A stretch of 14,207 nt of DNA, from contig CAXRIN010000022.1 of the NCBI GenBank assembly GCA_964230605.1, positions 1-14,207 on the forward strand. The letters run 5' to 3'. The notes below the pieces were generated by a model. The model was not told where the DNA came from. It did not search any database and worked only from the letters and a program-made list of their open reading frames with translations. The stretch is from GCA-002722245 sp964230605 (GTDB taxonomy: Bacteria; Bacteroidota; Bacteroidia; Flavobacteriales_C; GCA-002722245). Shown piece by piece: positions 1 through 6,297 of this stretch (positions within the stretch are counted from its first letter, which is position 1; every line of letters begins with the position of its first letter). Position numbers and translations under genes: made by a program.

Positions 1-139
1 ACATAGATCTTTTAAGGGATTTATTGTAAATACTATTGCAGCTTTAATTGCATATTCTTTCTTCCCTAAAAAACCGAAGATTAAATTTCAAGAAATTAAG
101 ACATGCCAATTAACTATTTTTTAGAATCGAGCTCAGGTT
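1..139 (+). mobile_element. Right end of an insertion sequence (left copy)
   Basis: These 139 bases are the exact reverse complement of 14068-14206 (position p pairs with 14207-p); identity stops at 140. The repeat holds the 3' end of a transposase gene (stop at 122-124) and about 14 further bases. Read outward-in on the minus strand, the element end begins ACCTGAGCTCGATTCT at 138 or 139. An ACC-type end just beyond the transposase stop fits the IS982 family as I recall it. The element enters from outside the window, so its length, its other end and any target duplication are not visible. The junction with host DNA is placed only by where the two copies diverge, so it may be off by one or two bases. 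Confidence 0.8.
2..124 (+). pseudogene. IS982-like transposase, C-terminal 40 residues only (cut by window edge)
   Basis: Reading from base 2 gives 40 codons ending in TAG at 122-124. The peptide starts HRSFKGFIVNTIAALIAYSF and continues into FFPKKPKIKF. The pattern HRS-x-x-x-F-x-x-N-x-x-A-x-LIAY-x-x-x-PKKP is what I associate with the C-terminus of IS982-type DDE transposases. The catalytic DDE residues would lie upstream, outside the window, so activity cannot be judged. An identical copy lies at the other end on the minus strand. The family assignment rests on a short tail recognised from memory; that it is a transposase end is more certain because it occurs twice at element borders. Confidence 0.65.
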
Positions 140-303
140 AATAGCAACATTACTATTGCAAGAATGATGTAAAAAGGTTTTTTGTAAAGTTCTTCTTTTA
201 TGATGTACTTGTAAACAGCTATTATTTTACCAATTCACCAAAGCCACAAATAAATACCTAGAGCAGGAGCTATTAAAACAACAAATTGTTTAAACCCCTC
301 CAC
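136..303 (-). pseudogene. Possible remnant of a membrane-protein gene cut by the IS
   Basis: This stretch follows the DUF58 gene on the same strand. Read in the DUF58 frame from a GTG at 303, it gives a hydrophobic stretch (FVVLIAPALGIYLWLW), then a TGA at 235-237. It then stays open for 32 more codons with a second hydrophobic stretch (PFYIILAIVMLLL) before entering the IS end at 138/139, where the fused frame stops at 133-135. Two candidate membrane segments with one stop between them suggest a damaged membrane protein, which would fit the vWA/Bat-type operons in which DUF58 genes often sit. It could equally be non-coding DNA read by chance: there is no clear start and I recognise no family. 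Confidence 0.25.
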
Positions 304-309
304 AAAGCA

Positions 310-1239
310 CTATAATTTAGAACGTCTAATTAAATACGACTCTAAAACCTTATTAAACCCCTCCTCCACATCAGCTTCAACATATTCAACTCCAAAATTG
401 AGTAACTTATTTTTGATGTATTCTAACTGTTTATTTTTCAGACGTTGATACTTTTCCTGAAATTCAGACGGGGTCATCTTAACCTCCTCTCCTGTTTCAA
501 GGTCGATAAATTTATGAGGCCTACTCCCAAACTTAAAATCTGCTTCAAACGTCTTATCAAGAACATTAAAGACTAAAACCTCATTTTTATTATGCCTTAA
601 ATGTTGCAAAGACTGGAGAACTTTATCCAAATCATCTTTTGAGCTATGCAATGAGAAATCCGTAAATAAAGTAACCAAACCTCTTTTGGGACTTTGATCC
701 GCAATTCGATGGATCGAATCAGAAAGACTTGAAACCCCTTGTGTTTGAACATTATTACTCAAAACATCCTCAAGCTGTTTAATCAAAAACGCCAAATGTG
801 TTTTACTTCCTTTAATCTCAGATTGAAACCTGACTAACTCATCAAAAAACACCAAACCTGAAGCATCTCTTTGTTTATTTAAAAGAAATAATAAAGCAGC
901 AGCAGCATATATTGAAAAACCTAATTTATTTAAGGAATTAATAGATTGATTGGAACTTTCAGGAAATCTCATTGAACCCGAAATATCAAGCACAATTGTT
1001 GATCTAACATTAGTTTCTTCTTCAAACTCTTTCAAGAACAATTTCTCTGTCCTTGCATACAACTTCCAATCAATGTTTTTTGTGGAATCTCCAGGGTTAT
1101 AAATTTTATGCTCAGCAAACTCAACCGAAAATCCATGAAAAGGGCTTTTATGTAAACCTGTTAAAAAGCCTTCAACTACCTGCTGGGCAATTAAGCCAAA
1201 CTTAGAAAAATGAGTAACATGCTGTTTTTCAATCGGCAT
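310..1239 (-). CDS. DUF58 family protein with von Willebrand factor A-like fold
   Basis: This 309-residue protein is a DUF58 member. The family hallmark lies at residues 49-73: PGD, then IDWK-x-YART, then a KEFEEE segment. It is followed by a vWA-type metal-binding site, DISGSM at 85-90, with TDFS at 193-196 as a probable further MIDAS loop. There is no signal peptide or membrane segment, so it is probably cytosolic. DUF58 proteins are usually encoded beside MoxR AAA+ ATPases and are thought to act with them in assembling or activating other proteins; the exact role is unknown. Here the only MoxR gene is about 5 kb away (6298-7266) with unrelated genes between. The ATG at 1239 is the first start after a region with stops. 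Downstream is a damaged frame and then an IS end, so the rest of its operon may be lost or displaced. Confidence 0.9.
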   Translation of the reverse strand: MPIEKQHVTHFSKFGLIAQQVVEGFLTGLHKSPFHGFSVEFAEHKIYNPGDSTKNIDWKLYARTEKLFLKEFEEETNVRSTIVLDISGSMRFPESSNQSINSLNKLGFSIYAAAALLFLLNKQRDASGLVFFDELVRFQSEIKGSKTHLAFLIKQLEDVLSNNVQTQGVSSLSDSIHRIADQSPKRGLVTLFTDFSLHSSKDDLDKVLQSLQHLRHNKNEVLVFNVLDKTFEADFKFGSRPHKFIDLETGEEVKMTPSEFQEKYQRLKNKQLEYIKNKLLNFGVEYVEADVEEGFNKVLESYLIRRSKL

Positions 1240-1300
1240 TATTCAAAAATAGAATTTTTAGTTAACCTTTAATGTAAATAAAATATAATAACCAAGTATA

Positions 1301-1335
1301 AAAAAAGCCCTTCCGAATTAACGAAAAGGCCTTAA
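1301..1335 (-). terminator. Rho-independent terminator of trxA
   Basis: The minus-strand transcript downstream of the thioredoxin stop folds as AAG(G)CCUUUUC paired with GGAAGGGCUU. That is about ten pairs including some G-U, one bulged G and an 8-base loop, followed directly by seven U residues (1301-1307 on the plus strand are A). It separates the thioredoxin gene from the DUF58 gene. Confidence 0.75.
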
Positions 1336-1353
1336 AGTTATTTTTTTATCTAA

Positions 1354-1671
1354 TTAAAGAAGTTTCTCTAACTTTTCAGCAAGAGCTGCTTTTGGAGCTG
1401 CACCAACTTGTTTGTCAACTACTTCTCCATTTTTAAGGAAAAGAATTGTAGGAATATTTCTAATTCCATATTTCGCTGAAACCTCGTTGTTTGTATCAAC
1501 ATCAACTTTACCAACAATAGCTCTTCCTTCGTAATCTTTAGATAACTCCTCAACTACAGGAGCAACCATTCTACAAGGTCCGCACCACTCTGCCCAAAAA
1601 TCTACTACTACTGGTTTATCACTTTTTACCGCTAACTCCTCAAAATTCGCGTCTGTTAATTCTAATGCCAT
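1354..1671 (-). CDS. trxA: Thioredoxin
   Basis: At 105 residues this is a standard-length single-domain thioredoxin, a cytosolic disulfide reductase recycled by thioredoxin reductase. The active site WCGPC is at residues 29-33, preceded by VVVDFWAE, and the cis-proline segment RNIPT has P74. The fold is complete and ends in a typical KLEKLL helix. There is no signal peptide, unlike the thioredoxin-like domain of the ApbE fusion at 3980-5284. It is flanked by a candidate promoter (1711-1741) and a terminator (1301-1335), so it appears to be transcribed alone. The ATG at 1671 gives the canonical N-terminus MALELTDANFEEL. Confidence 0.97.
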   Translation of the reverse strand: MALELTDANFEELAVKSDKPVVVDFWAEWCGPCRMVAPVVEELSKDYEGRAIVGKVDVDTNNEVSAKYGIRNIPTILFLKNGEVVDKQVGAAPKAALAEKLEKLL

Positions 1672-1710
1672 AACTTATAATGTATTATTTGAATCGAAAA
1701 TTTGTCTTCT

Positions 1711-1741
1711 CAAATTTAATGTTTCTGATTGAAAGACCAAG
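1711..1741 (-). promoter_or_regulatory. Bacteroidota-type promoter upstream of trxA
   Basis: On the minus strand TAAATTTG (1711-1718) matches the Bacteroidota -7 consensus TAnnTTTG exactly. A CTTG (1738-1741), one mismatch from the -33 consensus TTTG, lies 19 bases upstream, the expected spacing. Transcription would begin roughly 30-35 bases before the ATG at 1671. Confidence 0.55.
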
Positions 1742-1769
1742 CCGCACAAACGATTTAAACATCATTTTT

Positions 1770-1791
1770 ATCAATTTGTTGATAAATTGAT
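1770..1791. repeat. Perfect 8-bp inverted repeat between trxA and the 71-residue gene
   Basis: ATCAATTT (1770-1777) and AAATTGAT (1784-1791) are exact inverted copies around the 6-base loop GTTGAT. It lies downstream of the 1811-2026 gene, where a terminator could sit. However, the stem is all A/T apart from one G-C pair and has no following U-tract on the minus strand, so it is a weak terminator candidate at best. Confidence 0.35.
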
Positions 1792-1810
1792 TTAATAGAA
1801 AAGGTTGAAC

Positions 1811-2026
1811 CTAATTAAGCTTGTGAGAACCTTGAAGTGAAAACTCTGTTGCCAACTCAGATGTAGCATCTAACCTTTCTTCATATAAATTAGACTGATA
1901 ATCATCTAAAGCATCTAGTAATGCTTTTAATTTCTTGGTTTGATCTCTATCAAGAAAAGACAATTCCAATAGCACATCAATTTCCTTTAAAACACTGTTG
2001 TACTGATTTTTTGTTCTAATTTTCAT
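1811..2026 (-). CDS. Small hypothetical protein, 71 residues
   Basis: This is a 71-residue acidic, probably all-helical protein with no signal peptide or membrane segment. The first 50 residues (MKIRTKNQYNSVLKEIDVLL, then a short spacer and a leucine-rich helix ending DDYQSNLY) resemble the N-terminal helical region that precedes the HTH domain in HigA-type antitoxins. No HTH follows and there is no toxin gene nearby, so I do not call it an antitoxin. It has its own space: 139 bases to trxA downstream and 214 bases to the divergent phoH upstream. A 6-bp inverted repeat lies just before its start (2048-2065). It looks like a real gene because its reading frame is clean and its start is well placed, but its function is unknown. 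Confidence 0.6.
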   Translation of the reverse strand: MKIRTKNQYNSVLKEIDVLLELSFLDRDQTKKLKALLDALDDYQSNLYEERLDATSELATEFSLQGSHKLN

Positions 2027-2047
2027 GTGTAGGCTTTTGCCATTACA

Positions 2048-2065
2048 TTACGGTATTACCCGTAA
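2048..2065. promoter_or_regulatory. Candidate operator (inverted repeat) before the 71-residue gene
   Basis: TTACGG (2048-2053) and CCGTAA (2060-2065) are exact inverted arms around TATTAC, centred about 30 bases upstream of the ATG at 2026. The position suits a repressor site for the minus-strand gene. No matching repeat is known to me, so this is a positional inference. Confidence 0.3.
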
Positions 2066-2148
2066 AAGGTTTTAAAATTAAACTTAATTAATTTCCTTGA
2101 TGACCTTGGATAAGTGATCCAACAAAACAGATAGATAAAAGGCTGTTT

Positions 2149-2171
2149 ACAGTTTAGTAACAGTAAACTGT
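2149..2171. promoter_or_regulatory. Candidate operator (8-bp inverted repeat) upstream of phoH
   Basis: ACAGTTTA (2149-2156) and TAAACTGT (2164-2171) are exact inverted copies around GTAACAG, about 70 bases upstream of the phoH ATG. A second partial copy, CTGTTTAC, overlaps the left arm at 2143-2150. Immediately after comes TAGTTTTA (2172-2179), one mismatch from the -7 element TAnnTTTG. The repeat would thus occupy the promoter spacer. No U-tract follows, so a terminator is unlikely. Confidence 0.4.
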
Positions 2172-2240
2172 TAGTTTTAATCAGAAGAAATCAAAACCTT
2201 ATTACAAGAATTAAAGTTACATTGAGAAAAATACAACTGA

Positions 2241-3575
2241 ATGGCAAAAAAACTATTTGTACTAGACACGTCTGTAATCATATACGACTACAACGCAATC
2301 AAAAATTTTGACGAACACGATATAGCAATTCCAATTACTGTTTTAGAAGAATTAGATAATTTCAAAAAAGGTAACGACACTAAAAACTTCGCTGCAAGAG
2401 AGTTTTCAAGATATGTTGACACAGCTTCTGGAAAACAATCTCTTCAAGAGTGGATTCCTATAGACGGCAAAGGAAAGGGACAATTTACTATTGTAATGAA
2501 TGAATTGCAATCTAAAATTGACGCTATCGAGATTTTCGGGGACGACAAAGGTGATCACCGAATTTTGAATGCGGCACTTTACATGAAATCAAAGTTCCCT
2601 AGAAGACAAGTAGTAATGGTATCAAAAGATATCAACCTTAGAATAAAGGCTAAATCACTTGGAATAACAGCAGAAGATTACGAAACTGGAAAACTTAAGG
2701 ATTCTGAAATTCAAGCAGATACAGTCCCTACTGGAAGATCGGTAATTGATAACGTTGACCCTGATTTAATTGATCAGCTATACACTCAAGATGAAGTAGA
2801 AAACAACGGAGTAATTGATAAAGACACCTCTATCAACCAATTTTTCGTACTTAAAAATGGTAAGAAATCTGCATTAAGTTTTTACAACAAAGGAAAAGAC
2901 GTTTTTTCAAGGGTTGAAAAAATGAATCTCTTCGGTATAAAACCCAAAAATGCAGAACAAGCATTTGCAATGGACGCATTAACTAATCCAGACATCAAAT
3001 TAGTTACTATTCAAGGAGTTGCTGGTACAGGTAAAACTTTACTTTCTTTAGCTAGTGCATTTGCACAGCACCATGATTACCATAGTATTTTCCTTGCCAG
3101 ACCTGTTGTTCCGTTAAGCAACAAAGACATTGGATATTTACCTGGTGATGCTGGCGCAAAGCTTAACCCTTACATGGAACCTCTTTGGGACAACTTGAGC
3201 TTCATTAAAAATCAATTTTCTTTTGACAACAGAGAATATTTGGAAATTGAAGAGATGCAAAGAATGGAAAAAATTGTAGTTTGTCCATTAGCCTATATTA
3301 GAGGACGAAGCTTATCAAACGTTTTCTTTATTGTTGATGAAGCTCAAAACCTTACTCCTCATGAAGTAAAAACAATTATCTCAAGAGCTGGTGAAAACAC
3401 CAAAATCGTTTTTACAGGTGATGTTTTTCAAATTGATACACCTTACTTAGACACCTACTCTAATGGATTATCTTATTTAATTGAAAGAGCAAAAGAACAC
3501 CCTTTATATACACATGTTGCGCTTGAAAAAGGGGAAAGATCAGATTTAGCAAACCTTGCTAATGATCTACTTTAA
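2241..3575 (+). CDS. phoH: PhoH family protein with N-terminal PIN domain
   Basis: This 444-residue protein joins a PIN ribonuclease-like domain (about residues 1-150) to a PhoH P-loop ATPase domain (about 235-440). This is the architecture called PhoH2 (YlaK in Bacillus). PIN acidic residues visible are D9 in VLDTS, E36/E37, D101/D102/D105 and D130. The PhoH half has Walker A GVAGTGKT (259-266), Walker B IVDEAQ (D366, E367), the segment RGRSL (354-358) and TGD (392-394). The family is thought to couple ATP-dependent RNA unwinding to PIN nuclease cleavage in the cytosol; the physiological RNA target is not known. All expected motifs are intact. It is a single-gene unit with an inverted repeat upstream and a strong terminator downstream. 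The ATG at 2241 leads directly into the PIN beta-strand KKLFVLDTS, which supports the start. Confidence 0.95.
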   Translation: MAKKLFVLDTSVIIYDYNAIKNFDEHDIAIPITVLEELDNFKKGNDTKNFAAREFSRYVDTASGKQSLQEWIPIDGKGKGQFTIVMNELQSKIDAIEIFGDDKGDHRILNAALYMKSKFPRRQVVMVSKDINLRIKAKSLGITAEDYETGKLKDSEIQADTVPTGRSVIDNVDPDLIDQLYTQDEVENNGVIDKDTSINQFFVLKNGKKSALSFYNKGKDVFSRVEKMNLFGIKPKNAEQAFAMDALTNPDIKLVTIQGVAGTGKTLLSLASAFAQHHDYHSIFLARPVVPLSNKDIGYLPGDAGAKLNPYMEPLWDNLSFIKNQFSFDNREYLEIEEMQRMEKIVVCPLAYIRGRSLSNVFFIVDEAQNLTPHEVKTIISRAGENTKIVFTGDVFQIDTPYLDTYSNGLSYLIERAKEHPLYTHVALEKGERSDLANLANDLL

Positions 3576-3581
3576 AATATC

Positions 3582-3618
3582 ACTGCGGAAATTAATAAAA
3601 AGAGTTTCCGCAGTTTTT
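3582..3618 (+). terminator. Rho-independent terminator of phoH
   Basis: ACTGCGGAAA (3582-3591) pairs perfectly with TTTCCGCAGT (3605-3614) across a 13-base loop, followed by a T-run at 3614-3618. It begins seven bases after the phoH stop and separates phoH from the downstream division gene. Confidence 0.9.
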
Positions 3619-3695
3619 CTTTATTCACTTTCCTGTGCTGAAAACAAAAGCTAATAAAGCTCCCATAAGCTCTATCAATTAAATAATTTTACAAC

Positions 3696-3983
3696 ATGAA
3701 TTTTCTTGAAAGAGTACATCCCGTTTTTAAAAACAAATACATTCTTACTGGCTTTGTTTTTATTGTATGGATCAGCTTTTTCGATCATTACAATTTCTTT
3801 TTCCACGCTGAGTTAGTTGAACAAAAAGAAGAACTTGAAAAGGAACTTAACAGACTAAAAAAAGAAACTACTAAAAACAAAATATTCCTTCGAAACATGA
3901 ATAATGATGAATTCATGGAAAAGTACGCGAGAGAGCATTATCTGATGAAAAAAGAGGGGGAAGATATATTTATGCTTGATTAA
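3696..3983 (+). CDS. FtsB/DivIC-type septum formation initiator
   Basis: This 95-residue protein has the FtsB/DivIC layout. It has a short cytosolic N-terminus, one membrane segment (about residues 15-29, ILTGFVFIVWISFF), a charged coiled coil (about 38-62, rich in E/K/L) and the family's C-terminal segment EKYAREHYLMKKEGEDIF (75-92). These proteins are bitopic and bridge the FtsL/FtsQ-type complex of the division septum, with the coiled coil on the outer face of the inner membrane. The length is typical for Bacteroidota members. Its stop codon shares the TTAA palindrome at 3980-3983 with the stop of the convergent apbE gene, a 4-base tail-to-tail overlap with no terminator between. Which of the two paralogous names (FtsB or DivIC) applies cannot be told from sequence alone. 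Confidence 0.85.
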   Translation: MNFLERVHPVFKNKYILTGFVFIVWISFFDHYNFFFHAELVEQKEELEKELNRLKKETTKNKIFLRNMNNDEFMEKYAREHYLMKKEGEDIFMLD

Positions 3984-5284
3984 TATTTGACACTATCAAA
4001 CTTCACTCCTGAAGAAAAAACTTCTTTACCATCTGATCTCACCAAAACAATCTCTACACCGGGGATTTGCTCAATCAGATTTAAACCAACATCCTCACCT
4101 AACACTGCAACAGCTGTAGCCAAAATATCATTTAGTGTACCACTTGAACCTAAAATCGTAACGCTTGTTATCCCATTATCAATTGGTACACATGTTTTGG
4201 GATCAATGATATGTGAGTACCTTCTTCCTTCTTTTTCAAAGTTTCGGACATAATCACCGCTTGTAACAATGGAGTTTATCTCCAAATCAAAAGTAAATAA
4301 ACCTTCATTTGATTTATGAGGGTTGGGCACCGCAACTCCTCTCCTTTTATCACCTAGAAAAACTAAATCACCTCCAGCATTAATAGCTCCCATTTTTAAG
4401 TCTAAACTGTCAACCCAAAAATATTTTAATCTATCAGCTACATAACCTTTACCTACAGCTCCAAAATCCAGTTTCATACCTTTCCTTTTCAAAAAAATTG
4501 TAGTGTCCTCAATATTTAACTCAATGTTCTTATAATTAACTAAACTTAAAACACTATCTATTTTTTGTTTACTCGGAACTTCGGCTTTCTTCCAATCCCA
4601 AATTTCAAGCGCTGGCCTTATACTTACATCAAAAGCTCCTTGAGTTAAATCACTTATTTCCACACATTGCTTTACTAACTGAAAATACTCGTATGGAACT
4701 TTTACTTTTTGACGCCCTGCGTTTCTATTCAATAAACTTGTTATACTTGCTGTATCCCATGCAGAAATTAAATTTTGAGTAGCTTGAATAAAACTCCATG
4801 ACTTTTGAAAATAGTCAACCGAATCCTCAATATCATTAATAGTTAATTGAAACTCAGACCCCATCATAAAACGGGTTGATTTATAGTGGGCAGATTTTTT
4901 ACCGAAATACTTTTCGAGCTCTTTAATTAGGCCCTCTTTTGTTTGATGATGATCAAACCTTAGAAAACCTGAATCTGAAACAACAACCAATTTAGGAAAG
5001 CTACCTTCTTTATTATAGAGCTCAGCCAATGAGTCTCGTTTCGTTTTATAACCTTTTGAAAGCTTTTTATCTCTTTGGGGGAAATCCAGGATTTCGAAAT
5101 CAACACGAGATTGAGTTAAAAAAATTTTGAATTCTTCAGAATCAATAAAACTCCTTTTAAATTGAATACATGGAGAACACCAATCGGAACCGGAAAAATA
5201 ATATAATTTCTGAGCAGATAAACTTAATGATAATAATATGAAACAAAGGAATAGAGAAAACTTAAAAATCTTGAATCTCAACAT
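3980..5284 (-). CDS. apbE: Thioredoxin-like domain fused to ApbE (FAD:protein FMN transferase)
   Basis: This 434-residue exported protein starts with a signal peptide (residues 1 to about 24, ending SLSAQ). Residues about 25-128 form a thioredoxin-like domain with the motif SGSDWCSPC (C36, C39). Residues about 135-432 are ApbE: MMGSEFQLT (140-148), QGAFDVSIRPA (215-225), DFGAVGKGY (273-281), NAGGDL (302-307), HIIDP (358-362) and NDILATA (385-391, with D386 and T390 where the family binds metal). ApbE moves FMN from FAD to a threonine of partner proteins such as NqrB/NqrC or RnfG, outside the cytoplasm. The canonical G in DPxTGxP is replaced by C365. ApbE alone is usually about 330 residues, so the N-terminal domain is a real addition. 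It is last in the operon, 3 bases after the CoA-binding gene. No flavinylation substrate gene is in the window. Confidence 0.93.
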   Translation of the reverse strand: MLRFKIFKFSLFLCFILLSLSLSAQKLYYFSGSDWCSPCIQFKRSFIDSEEFKIFLTQSRVDFEILDFPQRDKKLSKGYKTKRDSLAELYNKEGSFPKLVVVSDSGFLRFDHHQTKEGLIKELEKYFGKKSAHYKSTRFMMGSEFQLTINDIEDSVDYFQKSWSFIQATQNLISAWDTASITSLLNRNAGRQKVKVPYEYFQLVKQCVEISDLTQGAFDVSIRPALEIWDWKKAEVPSKQKIDSVLSLVNYKNIELNIEDTTIFLKRKGMKLDFGAVGKGYVADRLKYFWVDSLDLKMGAINAGGDLVFLGDKRRGVAVPNPHKSNEGLFTFDLEINSIVTSGDYVRNFEKEGRRYSHIIDPKTCVPIDNGITSVTILGSSGTLNDILATAVAVLGEDVGLNLIEQIPGVEIVLVRSDGKEVFSSGVKFDSVKY

Positions 5285-5287
5285 ATT

Positions 5288-5647
5288 TTAATACTCACCT
5301 AAAGAAAGTAAAACAAGCGTACAAGCTTCTTCTGTTTCAATTCCTGCTTTATTTAATAAATTATAAAACTCTGGATTCTCAGTTCCAGGATTAAACAAAA
5401 CTCTTTTAGGATTCAAAGCAACAATCTTTTCATAATATTCTGATTGTCTCGCCGCACCTACATACATAGTCACAGTATGTACTTCACCTATCTCTGTCCA
5501 ATCATTCAAAATTTCAACCCCAAAAACCTCTCCTTTCTTAATTCCATATGGAACAATATCATAACCGGCAGCAGTTAATCTTTCTGCCGCTTTAAAGGCA
5601 TACTTAGATGGATTTGTGGTTGCACCTAAAATTAAAGTCTTTTTCAT
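5288..5647 (-). CDS. CoA-binding domain protein (YccU-like)
   Basis: This 119-residue protein is a lone CoA-binding Rossmann domain. Residues 1-35 show the first strand and nucleotide loop (LILGATTNPSKYAFKAAERL then GYDIVPYG). GVEI (43-46), TMYVG (60-64), the segment PKRVLFNPGTENPE (80-93) and EEACTLVLL (106-114) follow the order found in succinyl-CoA synthetase-like CoA-binding domains. The whole protein is the domain, as in E. coli YccU; no catalytic partner domain is present and the biological role of this family is not established. It is cytosolic by lack of a signal. Its ATG (5645-5647) overlaps the queE stop by one base (TAATG), so the two are probably translationally coupled, though no functional link to queuosine is known to me. 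Confidence 0.88.
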   Translation of the reverse strand: MKKTLILGATTNPSKYAFKAAERLTAAGYDIVPYGIKKGEVFGVEILNDWTEIGEVHTVTMYVGAARQSEYYEKIVALNPKRVLFNPGTENPEFYNLLNKAGIETEEACTLVLLSLGEY

Positions 5648-6294
5648 TATGGAATCTTCATGAATTTATGCGTTTGCAAACTAACATTCCAATTTGGATT
5701 ATCCATTACATAATCAACAATAAGTGGCATCATGTCATCTATCTTACTCCATTCTGGCTGTAAATAAAATTTACAATCTTTATTTACTTTTCTTGCATGT
5801 TCCTCAGCCCATTTAAAGTCGTTTTTATTATGAACTATAACCTTTAATTCATGAGCTAAAGAATAAACTTCGGCACGCGGAGGCAACGTTTTTTTAGGAG
5901 ATAAACAGATCCAATTCCATCTACCTGAAAAAGGGTGCGCACCACTCGTTTCTAAAAATGTTTGATACCCGTTTGAGTGTAAAACCTGACATAAATAATC
6001 AAGATTATAAATTGTAGGCTCTCCCCCTGTAATAACCACATCCTTGGATGAAATGTTTGCTAACCTATCAATAATCCCATCAACTGGAATTAATGGATGA
6101 ATTGACGCATCCCAACTTTCTTTAACATCACACCAATGACAACCAACATCACATCCTCCAATCCTTATAAAATAAGCAGGCTTGCCAGCTTTTCTACCTT
6201 CACCTTGAATGGTATAGAATTCTTCCATGATTGGTAAATAGGTACCATTATCAAGTAAAGATTTCTGCTGCGGTGTTAAATTCTTAACCTCCAT
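5647..6294 (-). CDS. queE: 7-carboxy-7-deazaguanine synthase, radical SAM
   Basis: QueE converts 6-carboxy-5,6,7,8-tetrahydropterin to 7-carboxy-7-deazaguanine in queuosine synthesis, using S-adenosylmethionine and a [4Fe-4S] cluster. The protein has 215 residues, normal for the family. It shows the substrate-binding start EEFYTIQGEG (24-33), the cluster motif C48-x3-C52-x2-C55 (CDVGCHWC), the SAM-binding TGGEPT (89-94), LETSG (114-118), the LSPKK segment (131-135) and the C-terminal QTHKFMKIP (207-215). All expected residues are present. It acts in the cytosol. No other queuosine gene (queC, queD, queF, tgt) is in the window, so it is detached from its pathway here. It starts three bases after moxR stops. 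Confidence 0.96.
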   Translation of the reverse strand: MEVKNLTPQQKSLLDNGTYLPIMEEFYTIQGEGRKAGKPAYFIRIGGCDVGCHWCDVKESWDASIHPLIPVDGIIDRLANISSKDVVITGGEPTIYNLDYLCQVLHSNGYQTFLETSGAHPFSGRWNWICLSPKKTLPPRAEVYSLAHELKVIVHNKNDFKWAEEHARKVNKDCKFYLQPEWSKIDDMMPLIVDYVMDNPNWNVSLQTHKFMKIP

Positions 6295-6297
6295 TAA

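Noticed and set aside
133..303. Possible reassignment of TGA to tryptophan, suggested by an in-frame TGA in LWLW-TGA-IG and by no TGA stop among 13 complete genes
   Set aside because: All tryptophan codons in the intact genes are TGG and no intact gene is broken by TGA. In an AT-rich genome with a recoded TGA most tryptophans would use it. Zero TGA stops out of 13 is unremarkable.
1244..1251. TATTTTTG on the minus strand as a promoter for the DUF58 gene
   Set aside because: It fits TAnnTTTG, but it ends four bases before the ATG at 1239, which would make the message leaderless, and there is no -33 partner. It is probably chance in AT-rich DNA.
1811..2026. Toxin-antitoxin module
   Set aside because: Only a short HigA-like helical region is visible; there is no DNA-binding domain and no toxin gene next to it.
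3987..4253. 88-codon open frame on the plus strand opposite apbE
   Set aside because: It lies entirely antisense to conserved ApbE motifs (NDILATA, HIIDP) and its own translation is low-complexity and matches nothing I recognise. Similar antisense frames within the 655-residue isomerase, guaB and the 13303 gene were rejected for the same reason.
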